64,000 nucleotides of DNA from contig JANXBH010000008.1 in NCBI GenBank assembly GCA_025060695.1, positions 1 to 64,000 of the forward strand, in the 5' to 3' direction. Made by a program: the position numbers and the translations under genes. The first letter of the stretch is position 1. The number at the start of each line of letters is the position of its first letter. This DNA comes from Caldifarciminota bacterium. Its GTDB lineage: Bacteria; Hydrothermota; Hydrothermia; LBFQ01; DSFT01. Shown here in pieces: positions 36,192-44,382 of this stretch. The notes beneath the pieces are model-generated. The model ran no database searches, had not been told where the DNA came from, and saw nothing but the letters and a program-made list of their open reading frames with translations.

Positions 36192-36758
36192 TTATTTTGG
36201 ATGAAATAGAATTCTTTCTATAATTCTTGGATAGTAGTAGTGTTCAAGTTCATGAATTTTGCTTTCAAGTGTTTCTAAATTATCATTTTCCTCTATTCTA
36301 ATGCATACTTGTTCAATTATTTCACCTTCGTCTACAAACTCATTTACCCAATGTATAGTAATACCGGTAATTTTAACACCATAATTATATGCCCTTTCAA
36401 TTGCTCTAAGACCTTTGAATGCAGGAAGTAGAGAAGGATGTATATTTATAATTTTCTTCCAATACTTTTTTACTATAAACTCAGGTATTATGCGCATATA
36501 ACCTGCTAACACTATTAAATTGAAAGGTTCAAGAGAAGATAAAACTTTTAAAAGCTCCTCATTATATTTTTCCTTTCCCATACTTTTATAGTCCAAAACA
36601 ACTGACCTTACATTTAATAACCTTGCCCTTTCTATAATGTATGCTCTTGGATTATCGCTAATTAAAGCTTTTATAGTTAATGGTTTATCTTTGAAATACT
36701 CATAAATTGCTTGAAAATTGCTACCATATCCTGAACCCATTACTATAATTTCTTTCAT
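36192..36758 (-). CDS. purN: Phosphoribosylglycinamide formyltransferase
   Basis: Formylates GAR with 10-formyl-THF in purine synthesis. The 188-residue protein shows the GAR-phosphate loop G-S-G-Y-G-S-N-F-Q-A, then L-A-G-Y-M-R-I, the catalytic N-I-H-P-S-L-L-P-A-F-K-G (Asn and His) and V-D-E-G-E-I-I with the catalytic Asp. It overlaps the OmpA-like gene by 4 bp and is last in the metE operon. Confidence 0.93.
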   Translation of the reverse strand: MKEIIVMGSGYGSNFQAIYEYFKDKPLTIKALISDNPRAYIIERARLLNVRSVVLDYKSMGKEKYNEELLKVLSSLEPFNLIVLAGYMRIIPEFIVKKYWKKIINIHPSLLPAFKGLRAIERAYNYGVKITGITIHWVNEFVDEGEIIEQVCIRIEENDNLETLESKIHELEHYYYPRIIERILFHPK

Positions 36759-37282
36759 TGAAATATCACTATCTCAATCCTTCTATTTTGTTTTCTTCCT
36801 TCTTCGGTAGAATTGCTTGAAATTGGTCTTGTATCTCCATATGAAACCGCATAGATTTTATCGTGTTCGATTCCCATATTTATAAAATATCTTACAATAA
36901 CTGTTGCTCTATGTGCAGCTAACTCCCAATTTGTAGGATAAATATGCTTATTAGTTTGAATTGGAATAGAGTCAGTATGACTTTCTACTGAAATTTTACT
37001 ATAGCCTTTTTGTTTTATCTTTTGTATTATATCGTCTAAATATCTCTTTCCTTCTTCAGTTAGTTCATCGCTACCCGGCTTAAAAATTCTATCAGTTTGT
37101 ATTATTACTTTTGTAAAATTTTCATTATTTGAATACCCTGAGAACTTTATTAGCTTTTTATTTTCCTCTTCTACGTCAAAAAATGCTTTTTTAAGTGGTA
37201 AATATTCAAAGTAATAAAAATATAAGTTAAAACCAAGAAGTAATAAAACTATTAGTATTAAAAACCAACTAAAAAATCTCAT
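36755..37282 (-). CDS. OmpA-domain (peptidoglycan-binding) membrane-anchored protein
   Basis: A 175-residue protein with one N-terminal membrane helix (about residues 5-25), a short coiled stretch, and a C-terminal OmpA-like domain: K-P-G-S-D-E-L-T-E-E-G, V-E-S-H-T-D-S-I-P, N-W-E-L-A-A-H-R-A and R-K-Q-N-R-R-I-E. The N-W-E-L-S/A-x-x-R-A form is shared with MotB-like proteins. It probably links the inner membrane to peptidoglycan. No flagellar genes are nearby. Joined to metE and purN by overlaps. Confidence 0.8.
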   Translation of the reverse strand: MRFFSWFLILIVLLLLGFNLYFYYFEYLPLKKAFFDVEEENKKLIKFSGYSNNENFTKVIIQTDRIFKPGSDELTEEGKRYLDDIIQKIKQKGYSKISVESHTDSIPIQTNKHIYPTNWELAAHRATVIVRYFINMGIEHDKIYAVSYGDTRPISSNSTEEGRKQNRRIEIVIFQ

Positions 37283-38421
37283 GTTATTGAGTTTATAGCT
37301 AATACCATATTTCTTAGTTTTTCATATGCAACTTTCCAACTTCTTGTTCTTAATCCACAATCGGGTGCGACGAAAATCCTATTTATATCTTTTATAATTT
37401 CTAACGCATATAAAATTCTATCGCGTATAAGTTCAACAGGTTCTATATAGTCATCGTGAACATCAATTACTCCAAGTCCCACAACGAATTTATAATCCTT
37501 TAGTTTTTTTAAAATCTCATATCCTCTTCTTACTTTTTCATTTACCCCAAGCTCCCTACTGTCCCTGTTCGCATACTCAAAATGAAATTCATTTATAATT
37601 CCTTCAAGTTTTTGAATATAAGGAAATAGTAAGTTATAATCCGAAAAGCAAATATGTACTGAGAAAAATACTTTTCCCTTTAAATCTCCAATTGCACTAA
37701 TTAGACCGTCTACAAATAAGTCAATTTCATTTCTCTTTGTAGTTGCAGCAGGTTCATCAATTTGTATAAATCTAATAGAATTTTCATATAAGACTTTCAA
37801 GTTTTCATAAATTATATTCTTTGCCATGTCTTCTATAAATTTTCTTCTTGCTTCTTTTCTTTTTAAAATACCGTCTCTTGTCCCAATTTCCGCTTCTTTT
37901 AAATAAAATTCATCAAATGACCAATCAACAAGAGTATACGGGCCAGTAATGGGTATCTTTATAGGCTTGCTTGCATATTTTTGTATAGTCTTTAATTCAT
38001 CAATGTAAAAGTATTCCTTTAATTGTGGTTTTTTATATACTGCTGCTTTTTTATAGTATTTATTATCAAAGCTTCTTACATGTCCATAGAATCTAAATCC
38101 GTCTATTTTTCTAATTGGGTGTTCGTACATTTCAATTCTATGTTGTTCTCCATCGTATACCACATCTAATCCTGCCTTTTCCAAAAGTTTTATGGCAAAT
38201 AATGAAGAATACTCTACTATTTTTTCCTTTTCTTCTTGTGTAAAGTTTTCCTTTTTGTTTATTATATCAATTAGTTCTTGTGCATCTATATTTAGAAATT
38301 TTATCCAATACTTTGCATCTTCAATGTCTTCCTCACTTAATGGTATGTTATTTAATGCTTTTACTCTCCAATTTGGTTTTGCAAGTGAACCAATTTCGTG
38401 TGCTAATAGTGGTTTTAACAT
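37279..38421 (-). CDS. Core MetE-type cobalamin-independent methionine synthase domain protein
   Basis: A 380-residue TIM-barrel protein equal to the C-terminal catalytic half of MetE, without the N-terminal half. Zinc ligands are visible as H-I-C in V-H-I-C-F-S-D-Y, a Glu in F-E-Y-A and the Cys in P-D-C-G-L-R-T-R. I-Q-I-D-E-P-A forms the homocysteine site. In archaea, core-MetE proteins use methyl-corrinoid donors rather than methyl-THF. The substrate here is inferred as homocysteine. First gene of an operon with the OmpA-like gene and purN. Confidence 0.82.
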   Translation of the reverse strand: MLKPLLAHEIGSLAKPNWRVKALNNIPLSEEDIEDAKYWIKFLNIDAQELIDIINKKENFTQEEKEKIVEYSSLFAIKLLEKAGLDVVYDGEQHRIEMYEHPIRKIDGFRFYGHVRSFDNKYYKKAAVYKKPQLKEYFYIDELKTIQKYASKPIKIPITGPYTLVDWSFDEFYLKEAEIGTRDGILKRKEARRKFIEDMAKNIIYENLKVLYENSIRFIQIDEPAATTKRNEIDLFVDGLISAIGDLKGKVFFSVHICFSDYNLLFPYIQKLEGIINEFHFEYANRDSRELGVNEKVRRGYEILKKLKDYKFVVGLGVIDVHDDYIEPVELIRDRILYALEIIKDINRIFVAPDCGLRTRSWKVAYEKLRNMVLAINSIT

Positions 38422-38427
38422 TTTGAA

Positions 38428-38433
38428 ATTTTA
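38428..38433 (-). promoter_or_regulatory. Predicted leaderless -10 element for core metE, overlapping the gatB stop codon
   Basis: Minus-strand CTTTAAAATTTCAAAATG places TAAAAT 6 nt before the ATG at 38421. The gatB stop TAA (38431-38433) is part of the element. Confidence 0.6.
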
Positions 38434-39786
38434 AAGTAAATTTATGTTTTGACTAATTTTTTCAAAAACCTCTCTAAATGCTTTTGGGTCAATTTTGGAA
38501 TTTATTTTCTTTGCTTCACCTATGAAAAATCCAATAAGTCCCTGTTTTCCTGATTTATATTCAAAAAACTTCTCTGGATATCTCTCTATTAAAGACTTTA
38601 CAATATTTTCAATTTCACTTTCACTAATTACTTCAATATTTTTTAATATCTCGTCTACATTTAAATTTTCCTTCATTTCTAATAATTTTTGTCTTGCAAT
38701 GTGAGGAGGAATTTTATTTTCTTTCATAAAAAAACTTAACTTTGCAAATTCTCTTACACTTGGAAGTGTATCAAAAGACTTAAGAATATTGACTAATAAA
38801 TTACTTCCAACTACTGCGTCCCCTGAGTTTTCCAAAAACTCATAAAAATAATTACATAGTCTCATATCCCTAACTATAATTTCCGCATATTCTCTATTTA
38901 CATTCAAGCTTATAAGTTCATTATATACATCAAATGGTGTTTTAACTAAAAACCTATATTCACTAATATCAATTGATGGTATATCGGGTTCTGGAAAATA
39001 TCTATAATCTTCTTCACTTTCTTTTCTTCTCATTTCTCTTGTAATTTTTAAATAATCATCCCACATTTTTGTAGTCCTTTTAATTCTTCTTCCTTTCTTT
39101 ATTTCCTCAATTTGATAGTTTATCTCATATTCAAGTGCATTTTCTACTTCTCTTATAGAATTAACGTTCTTTATCTCTACTCTTTCATTATTTTCAACAG
39201 AAACATTTATATCTACTCGCATATGACCTTTTTCCATGTTTGCATCTGATATTTTAAGATATTGAACTGTTAATCTTAGGTTTTCTAAAAACTTAACTGC
39301 TTCCTTTGAACTTTCCATATCAGGTTTAGTTACTATTTCAATTAGTGGAATGCCTGCTCTATTAAAGTCAAGTAAAACTTCATTTTCCATCTGAATACTT
39401 CTTGCAGTATCTTCTTCAAGACTAACTCTATCTATTGCTATTTTCTTTCCACCATATAACTCTGTATATAAATAACCATTGTATCCAACTGAACCTAATT
39501 TATACTGAGATATTTGATAACCTTTTGGAAGATCAGGATAGTAGTAATTTTTTCTATAAAATTGTATGCTACTATTTATATTGCAATTTAACGCTTGAGA
39601 TAACATTATTGCATATTCTATTGCTTTTCTGTTTACACTTGGTAATGTCCCAGGATAGCCTAAACAAATAGGACATATATTTGTATTTGCATCATCTTCT
39701 TGGTTATAGTCATTTTTGCAACTGCAGAACATTTTACTCTTCGTTTTTAGTTCAAGATGTATTTCAAGTCCAATCTTTGTTTTCAT
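38431..39786 (-). CDS. gatB: Asp-tRNA(Asn)/Glu-tRNA(Gln) amidotransferase subunit B
   Basis: Binds the mischarged tRNA and phosphorylates its acyl group. The 451-residue protein has G-L-E-I-H-L-E-L-K-T-K-S-K-M-F-C-x-C (substrate motif and first zinc Cys pair), N-I-C-P-I-C-L-G-Y-P-G (second zinc pair), D-R-V-S-L-E-E-D-T-A, F-N-R-A-G-I-P-L-I-E-I-V-T and the C-terminal YqeY-like helical domain. gatA and gatC are not in the window. Single-gene unit. Confidence 0.95.
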   Translation of the reverse strand: MKTKIGLEIHLELKTKSKMFCSCKNDYNQEDDANTNICPICLGYPGTLPSVNRKAIEYAIMLSQALNCNINSSIQFYRKNYYYPDLPKGYQISQYKLGSVGYNGYLYTELYGGKKIAIDRVSLEEDTARSIQMENEVLLDFNRAGIPLIEIVTKPDMESSKEAVKFLENLRLTVQYLKISDANMEKGHMRVDINVSVENNERVEIKNVNSIREVENALEYEINYQIEEIKKGRRIKRTTKMWDDYLKITREMRRKESEEDYRYFPEPDIPSIDISEYRFLVKTPFDVYNELISLNVNREYAEIIVRDMRLCNYFYEFLENSGDAVVGSNLLVNILKSFDTLPSVREFAKLSFFMKENKIPPHIARQKLLEMKENLNVDEILKNIEVISESEIENIVKSLIERYPEKFFEYKSGKQGLIGFFIGEAKKINSKIDPKAFREVFEKISQNINLL

Positions 39787-39795
39787 AAGCCCAAA

Positions 39796-39801
39796 ATTAT
39801 A
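39796..39801 (-). promoter_or_regulatory. Predicted leaderless -10 element for gatB
   Basis: Minus-strand CTTATAATTTTGGGC contains a consensus TATAAT 9 nt before the ATG at 39786. Confidence 0.58.
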
Positions 39802-39813
39802 AGGTATTTATAC

Positions 39814-39819
39814 TAAAAA
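39814..39819 (+). promoter_or_regulatory. Possible leaderless -10 element for ispE
   Basis: ACTAAAAAATTTTAGGATG has TAAAAA 8 nt before the ATG at 39828; a weaker match to the common element. Confidence 0.45.
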
Positions 39820-39827
39820 ATTTTAGG

Positions 39828-40640
39828 ATGTTTATAAGGTTAAAGTCATCTGCTAAAATAAATTTTGGACTTTTTATTCTTGGTAAGTTGGATGATAATT
39901 ATCACGAGATACTTACAATTTTTCAAAAAATACCATTTTACGATGAGATAGAAATTTTTGAAAGTAGAAAATTAGAAGTTGAATTTATTGAAAGTGAAAA
40001 AGTTCTTTATATCCAAAATAATACAATTTTAAGGGCAATAAATGAAATCTCAAAAGCAATAGGCAAAGAATTTAAGCTTAAAATAAGAGTATATAAAAAA
40101 ATTCCAATAGGTGGGGGTCTTGGTGGTGGCTCTTCAAATGCAGGGACTATTTTAAAATTCTTAAATACTTTTTATAGTTTAGGACTTAGTAAAAGTGATT
40201 TGATTGAAATTTCAAAAAGAGTAGGTTCAGATGTGCCATTTTTTGTAATTGATGAGAATTGTGCTATTGGAATGAATAGAGGAGATGTATTAGAACCATT
40301 TAAAAGTAATCTAAAATGCTATGTTAATTTATTTTTTCCAGAAGAAAGACTTTCTACTTCAGAGATGTATAGTAAAATATATTATTATGATTCGGCAGAT
40401 ATAGCTAAAGAAAAAATCTCTAATATAAAACTTGCACTTGAAACTAATAACTTAGAACTTCTAAAAGAAAACATGTATAATGCTTTTGAAAATGTTTTAG
40501 ATGAAAAATTTTTGGAATATAAAAAAAATTTAGAAAAATTGAATTTTGATATTGTTTTCTTAAGTGGGAGTGGTTCAACCTTTGTAGCTATTAGTAAAAG
40601 CTTTAAAATTTCAAGCTTATGGATAGAAGAAAATTCATAG
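39828..40640 (+). CDS. ispE: 4-diphosphocytidyl-2-C-methyl-D-erythritol kinase
   Basis: GHMP-family kinase of the MEP isoprenoid pathway. The 270-residue protein starts S-S-A-K-I-N-F-G-L-F-I-L-G, with the conserved Lys. It has the ATP loop P-I-G-G-G-L-G-G-G-S-S-N-A-G, the V-G-S-D-V-P-F-F catalytic Asp, and an F-L-S-G-S-G-S-T-F late loop. Isoprenoid supply matches the menaquinone/UbiE gene at the end of the cluster. Its 3' end contains the Rieske promoter and overlaps the Rieske start by 22 bp. Confidence 0.92.
   Translation: MFIRLKSSAKINFGLFILGKLDDNYHEILTIFQKIPFYDEIEIFESRKLEVEFIESEKVLYIQNNTILRAINEISKAIGKEFKLKIRVYKKIPIGGGLGGGSSNAGTILKFLNTFYSLGLSKSDLIEISKRVGSDVPFFVIDENCAIGMNRGDVLEPFKSNLKCYVNLFFPEERLSTSEMYSKIYYYDSADIAKEKISNIKLALETNNLELLKENMYNAFENVLDEKFLEYKKNLEKLNFDIVFLSGSGSTFVAISKSFKISSLWIEENS
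40604..40609 (+). promoter_or_regulatory. Predicted leaderless -10 element for the Rieske/cytochrome operon, inside ispE
   Basis: GCTTTAAAATTTCAAGC within the last codons of ispE places TAAAAT 9 nt before the ATG at 40619, so the respiratory operon may be transcribed independently of ispE. Confidence 0.58.
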
Positions 40641-41119
40641 CTTATCTTGGAAGAACAGCTGTGGTTTTAACATTCTTAGGTCAGGGATTTGCATACTTTA
40701 GGTCTTTAATTCCAAATACTCTTTATGAGCCACCTAAGAAGTTTAAACTTGGTTATCCAAAGGACTATCCAGAAGGTATAACTTTTGTTGCAAAGTATAG
40801 GATATTTCTTGTTAGGGAAGGAAAAAGCTTCTGGGTGATATCTGCAATTTGCCAGCACTTAGGTTGCACGGTAAATATAGTTCCTCCTAAGACCGAGGTG
40901 GTAAAGATAAAGGGAGAGGAGTTTAGACAAAAGTGGGAGTTTTTCTGTCCTTGTCATGGTTCTGCATATTATGGCGATGGGACGTTTTATGGAGGACCTG
41001 CACCAAAGTCATTACCTTGGTATAAATTAGATATTGGACCTGACGGTCAGCTTGTTGTTGATACGAATACAGAAGTTGATCATAAGTTTAGATTAGTTGT
41101 TGAAGACTTAGGAGGATAA
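40619..41119 (+). CDS. Rieske iron-sulfur protein of a cytochrome bc-type complex
   Basis: A 166-residue protein with the twin-arginine-like start M-D-R-R-K-F and one membrane anchor (about residues 8-26). The 2Fe-2S ligands are Cys78-x-His80-x2-Cys83 in C-Q-H-L-G-C and Cys110-Pro-Cys112-His113. The disulfide cysteines are the outer two, as in respiratory Rieske proteins. It passes quinol electrons to the c-type haems. Tat export by the tatC product at 7518 is likely. First subunit of the three-gene complex, 3 bp before the cytochrome b gene. Confidence 0.9.
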   Translation: MDRRKFIAYLGRTAVVLTFLGQGFAYFRSLIPNTLYEPPKKFKLGYPKDYPEGITFVAKYRIFLVREGKSFWVISAICQHLGCTVNIVPPKTEVVKIKGEEFRQKWEFFCPCHGSAYYGDGTFYGGPAPKSLPWYKLDIGPDGQLVVDTNTEVDHKFRLVVEDLGG

Positions 41120-41122
41120 TCT

Positions 41123-42373
41123 ATGGAGAAAATAAAGCAAATATGGAGAAGTTTAATTTGGTCGTATGACCCAAAGGATAAAATAGAAGCAACGAAAGCA
41201 ACTAGTAAGAATTTTTGGCTTCACTGGTTTCCTGCAAGAACTACATATAAAAGTATGTCAATTACTTATTCTTTCTGGTTAGGGACTGTTTTATTTTCTC
41301 TTTTTATCATTCTTACTATAACAGGTGTTATATTGATGTTTCTATACATTCCTTCTACTGAAAGGGCATACTGGACAATTAAGGACTTAGAAAACTCAGT
41401 AAGTTTTGGGTGGTTTTTAAGAAATGCTCACAGATGGGCAGCACATTTGATGGTAACTGCAGTTTTTTTACATATGGCAAGGGTTTTCTTTACAGGAGCA
41501 TATAAAAATGGAGGAAATCCGGAAGCAAACAGACCTTTAAATTGGATAGTTGGAGTTATATTGCTTATTTTAACACTTGCTCTTTCATATACAGGATATT
41601 TACTTCCGTGGGATCAACTTGCACTATGGGCAATCGTAATAGGTGCAAATATAGCAAAGTCGGTTCCACCTGAGAATATAGTAGGAGAGAGTCTTTATTT
41701 CTTTCTTGCAGGCGGAACTCAAATAGACCAAAATACCTTAATTAGATTTTATGTTTTACATTGTATATTCTTACCTATATTACTTTTAGTTTTATCATCT
41801 TACCATATGTGGAGAATTAGAAAAGATGGGGGTTTAGCGGTAAGTGAGCAGTATAAAATTGAAGCGAAGAAACAAAATAAGAGGCTAATACAGGATGAAT
41901 ATACTACATTTACTATACCATTCTTATTTAGAAGAGTTTTTATGATATTCCTTGTAACTACAGCAATTGTTCTGTTCTTTTCAGTATTTGCAAAAGCACC
42001 TTTAGAAGAGCCTGCTGATCCGTCTTGGACACCTAATCCTGCAAAAGCTCCTTGGTATTTCCTTTGGATACAAGAGTTGATAACTATTACAACTGTAAAA
42101 ATTGGAGATTTTACTATAAATGGTGGATTCTTAGGTGGAGCACTCATACCTGCTTTATTATTTTTACTTTGGGCGGTTTGGCCATATCTTGATAAAAGTC
42201 CTGATGAAGCAACAGGCGTATGGTTCCACAAAAGCAGGATAGTTCATAATATAATCTTTGCAATAATTCTGATTATACTTATAGCTGTTACGATTTTTGC
42301 AATGTACTTTAGAGGTCCATATTGGCAAGTATATTGGCCTTGGAGATGGCCAGAAATACCACACATGTTCTAA
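41123..42373 (+). CDS. Cytochrome b (b6-type plus subunit IV fused) of a quinol-oxidising complex
   Basis: A 416-residue membrane protein with about eight helices. Haem ligands are His103/His117 in helix B and His213/His228 in helix D; the 14-residue gap between the latter matches b6-type rather than mitochondrial cytochrome b. The subunit IV part is fused (from about residue 255). The quinol-site P-E-W-Y motif reads A-P-W-Y (K-A-P-W-Y-F-L-W), so the catalytic Glu is absent. A clear Shine-Dalgarno GGAGG (41111-41115) precedes the ATG. Confidence 0.9.
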   Translation: MEKIKQIWRSLIWSYDPKDKIEATKATSKNFWLHWFPARTTYKSMSITYSFWLGTVLFSLFIILTITGVILMFLYIPSTERAYWTIKDLENSVSFGWFLRNAHRWAAHLMVTAVFLHMARVFFTGAYKNGGNPEANRPLNWIVGVILLILTLALSYTGYLLPWDQLALWAIVIGANIAKSVPPENIVGESLYFFLAGGTQIDQNTLIRFYVLHCIFLPILLLVLSSYHMWRIRKDGGLAVSEQYKIEAKKQNKRLIQDEYTTFTIPFLFRRVFMIFLVTTAIVLFFSVFAKAPLEEPADPSWTPNPAKAPWYFLWIQELITITTVKIGDFTINGGFLGGALIPALLFLLWAVWPYLDKSPDEATGVWFHKSRIVHNIIFAIILIILIAVTIFAMYFRGPYWQVYWPWRWPEIPHMF

Positions 42374-42385
42374 AAGGAGGGAACT

Positions 42386-43714
42386 ATGGAAGAGAGAAAG
42401 GATTTTGTTCAAGATAAATATTGGTATGACTCTTTATGGATATATGCCTTTGGCTTTATTATTCTTATATTTTTAGGTATTGTATTTCATCGTTCAATAA
42501 ACCCTGAGTGGAAAAAATATCAATCTGAATTTAAGAAAGTAGTAGAGAAGAAGCTTGGTCCCGAGGTTGCAAGAAAAATTGATTTTGGTATTAAGCAAAT
42601 ATGGAATCCTGATATTATGGGTTCAAATGTTGCAGACAGGTGTATAACCTGTCATATGGGTGTTGAAATAAAAGGTCTTGAAGGTGAGGATGTTCCTGTT
42701 GTATTTAGGACTCATCCTAATCCTGATGGTATAATGGATAAGCATCCAATTGAAAAATTCGGATGTGTTAGCTGTCATGGAGGACAGCCTCCTGCATTAA
42801 CTACGAAACAGGCTCATGCAGGAAAAGGAGTAAGATGGTTATGGCCTGTATATACAAGAGAAATGCAAAAGCATTACAAAATTGAAGAAGACAGATTAGT
42901 AATGGTTCAGATAAATTGTAATCATTGCCATAGATTTGATAAGGAAACTCCCGGAATGGACTATATAAATCTTGCAAAACAAATTATTCAGGAAAAAAAT
43001 TGTAGGCAGTGTCATGTTATTGATGGATATGGTGGGAATATTGGTCCTGCCTTGACTTATGAAGGTGATAAATCGCATGAAATGTTCGACTTTACACATA
43101 TTGAGGATCAACTTGCGGAAAGAGAAATGCCTAAAACTGTATTTACATGGCATATACTACACTTTGAAAATCCGCAAAAAGTTGTTCCAAGTAGTATAAT
43201 GCCAAATTATGGATTTACACATAAAGAAAATGTTGCACTCGCTATGCTTGTAATGTCTTGGAGAAAAATGAAATATCCTATAGAATATCTGTCAAATCCT
43301 GACAAATACTATACACTAAAGTTAATAGATGAAGGAAGAATTAAGGCACAAGAAATAGAACTTGTTTCAAGAACAGATAGAAATATAAATTTAAAGCCTT
43401 CCAATGGACAACAATTAAAAGAAGTAAAAGACATATCTGAGTTAGGAAAGCAACTTTTTGCATCCAAAGGTTGTAATACTTGTCATCACATTACTGAGCA
43501 AAAATTAGTAGGACCGGGTCTAAAGGGTGTTGCACAAAGAAGGACAAAAGAATGGATAATAGCCATCACTATAAATCCTGATTCCATGCTAAATAATGAT
43601 CCAATAGCAAAGCAACTATTAAAAGAATACAATAATGTAAGGATGGTTCTTGTTCAGCCTGTAAATAAGCAAGAAGCAGAAGCCATATACGAATACTTAA
43701 AAACACTAAAATAA
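42386..43714 (+). CDS. Pentahaem membrane-anchored cytochrome c subunit
   Basis: A 442-residue protein with one N-terminal membrane helix (about residues 15-36), without a cleavable signal. Five C-x-x-C-H haem motifs are at residues 86-90, 127-131, 178-182, 206-210 and 363-367. The last motif lies in a mono-haem domain with a following G-P-G-L-K-G. A possible Met ligand is in S-I-M-P-N-Y (269-274). It is the haem-c subunit taking electrons from the Rieske protein. AAGGAGG (42374-42380) precedes the ATG; its stop overlaps the next ATG. Confidence 0.9.
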   Translation: MEERKDFVQDKYWYDSLWIYAFGFIILIFLGIVFHRSINPEWKKYQSEFKKVVEKKLGPEVARKIDFGIKQIWNPDIMGSNVADRCITCHMGVEIKGLEGEDVPVVFRTHPNPDGIMDKHPIEKFGCVSCHGGQPPALTTKQAHAGKGVRWLWPVYTREMQKHYKIEEDRLVMVQINCNHCHRFDKETPGMDYINLAKQIIQEKNCRQCHVIDGYGGNIGPALTYEGDKSHEMFDFTHIEDQLAEREMPKTVFTWHILHFENPQKVVPSSIMPNYGFTHKENVALAMLVMSWRKMKYPIEYLSNPDKYYTLKLIDEGRIKAQEIELVSRTDRNINLKPSNGQQLKEVKDISELGKQLFASKGCNTCHHITEQKLVGPGLKGVAQRRTKEWIIAITINPDSMLNNDPIAKQLLKEYNNVRMVLVQPVNKQEAEAIYEYLKTLK

Positions 43715-44382
43715 TGGGGGATTTTTCTATCCCCCACATGTTTGATAAAATTGTAGATAAGTATGAACTTTTAAACCACATACTATCTTTTAATTTGGAT
43801 AGAATTTGGAGGAAAAGAGCGGTAAAGTTTTTAAACGGTAGAATTTTAGATGTAGCAACTGGGACAGGAGAGATAGTAGAAGTTGTTGTAAATACTATAA
43901 AATATGACTTTATTGTAGGTATTGATATATCAAAGCTAATGTTAAAATATGCAATTAAAAATAGAAAGTACGAAAGGGTTTTTTATTTATTTGCGGATGG
44001 AGAAAAACTTCCATTTAAAAATAACTCATTTGATAGTATAGTTGTTGCATTTGGAATTAGAAATTTTAAAAATAAGGAAATCGCACTTAGTGAGTTTTAT
44101 AGAGTATTGAAGGACAATGGAATTTTAGTAATTCTTGAAATGCTTGGTCCAGAAAATTTTCTATCTTATCCATATAGATTTTATCTTCGCTTTATTATGC
44201 CACTAATTGTAAGTGTATTTACAAAAGAAGTAAATGCATACTACTATTTATATAAGTCTATTATTAGCTTTCCAAGAAGAAGTAAATTTAAAAGTATGAT
44301 TGAAGATGTTGGCTTCAAGGACGTTAAAGTATTGGATTTAACATTTGGTGCTTGTAGTATGTTTCTTGCTAAGAAATATTAA
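43714..44382 (+). CDS. menG: Demethylmenaquinone methyltransferase (UbiE/MenG family)
   Basis: SAM-dependent C-methyltransferase for the final step of menaquinone synthesis. The 222-residue protein has M-F-D-K-I-V-D-K-Y-E-L-L-N-H-I-L-S-F, then D-V-A-T-G-T-G-E-I (SAM loop), D-G-E-K-L-P-F, V-A-F-G-I-R-N-F and the Y-x-Y-L-Y-K-S-I-I-S-F-P segment of the family. Annotated from ATG 43714 (TAATG overlap with the cytochrome gene); the ATG at 43738 is an equally plausible start because family members begin near M-F-D. The presence of a short GGGGGA/TCCCCC hairpin between them may tune expression. Confidence 0.85.
   Translation: MGDFSIPHMFDKIVDKYELLNHILSFNLDRIWRKRAVKFLNGRILDVATGTGEIVEVVVNTIKYDFIVGIDISKLMLKYAIKNRKYERVFYLFADGEKLPFKNNSFDSIVVAFGIRNFKNKEIALSEFYRVLKDNGILVILEMLGPENFLSYPYRFYLRFIMPLIVSVFTKEVNAYYYLYKSIISFPRRSKFKSMIEDVGFKDVKVLDLTFGACSMFLAKKY
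43716..43735 (+). other. Short GC hairpin at the cytochrome c / menG junction
   Basis: GGGGGA (43716-43721) pairs with TCCCCC (43730-43735) around an 8-nt T-rich loop. It begins inside the menG ATG at 43714, in an otherwise AT-rich region. There is no trailing U-tract, so it is not a standard terminator. Confidence 0.5.

Noticed and set aside
43716-43735. Intrinsic terminator after the cytochrome c gene
   Set aside because: The stem has no following U-tract, overlaps the next start codon, and menG reads on in the same direction.
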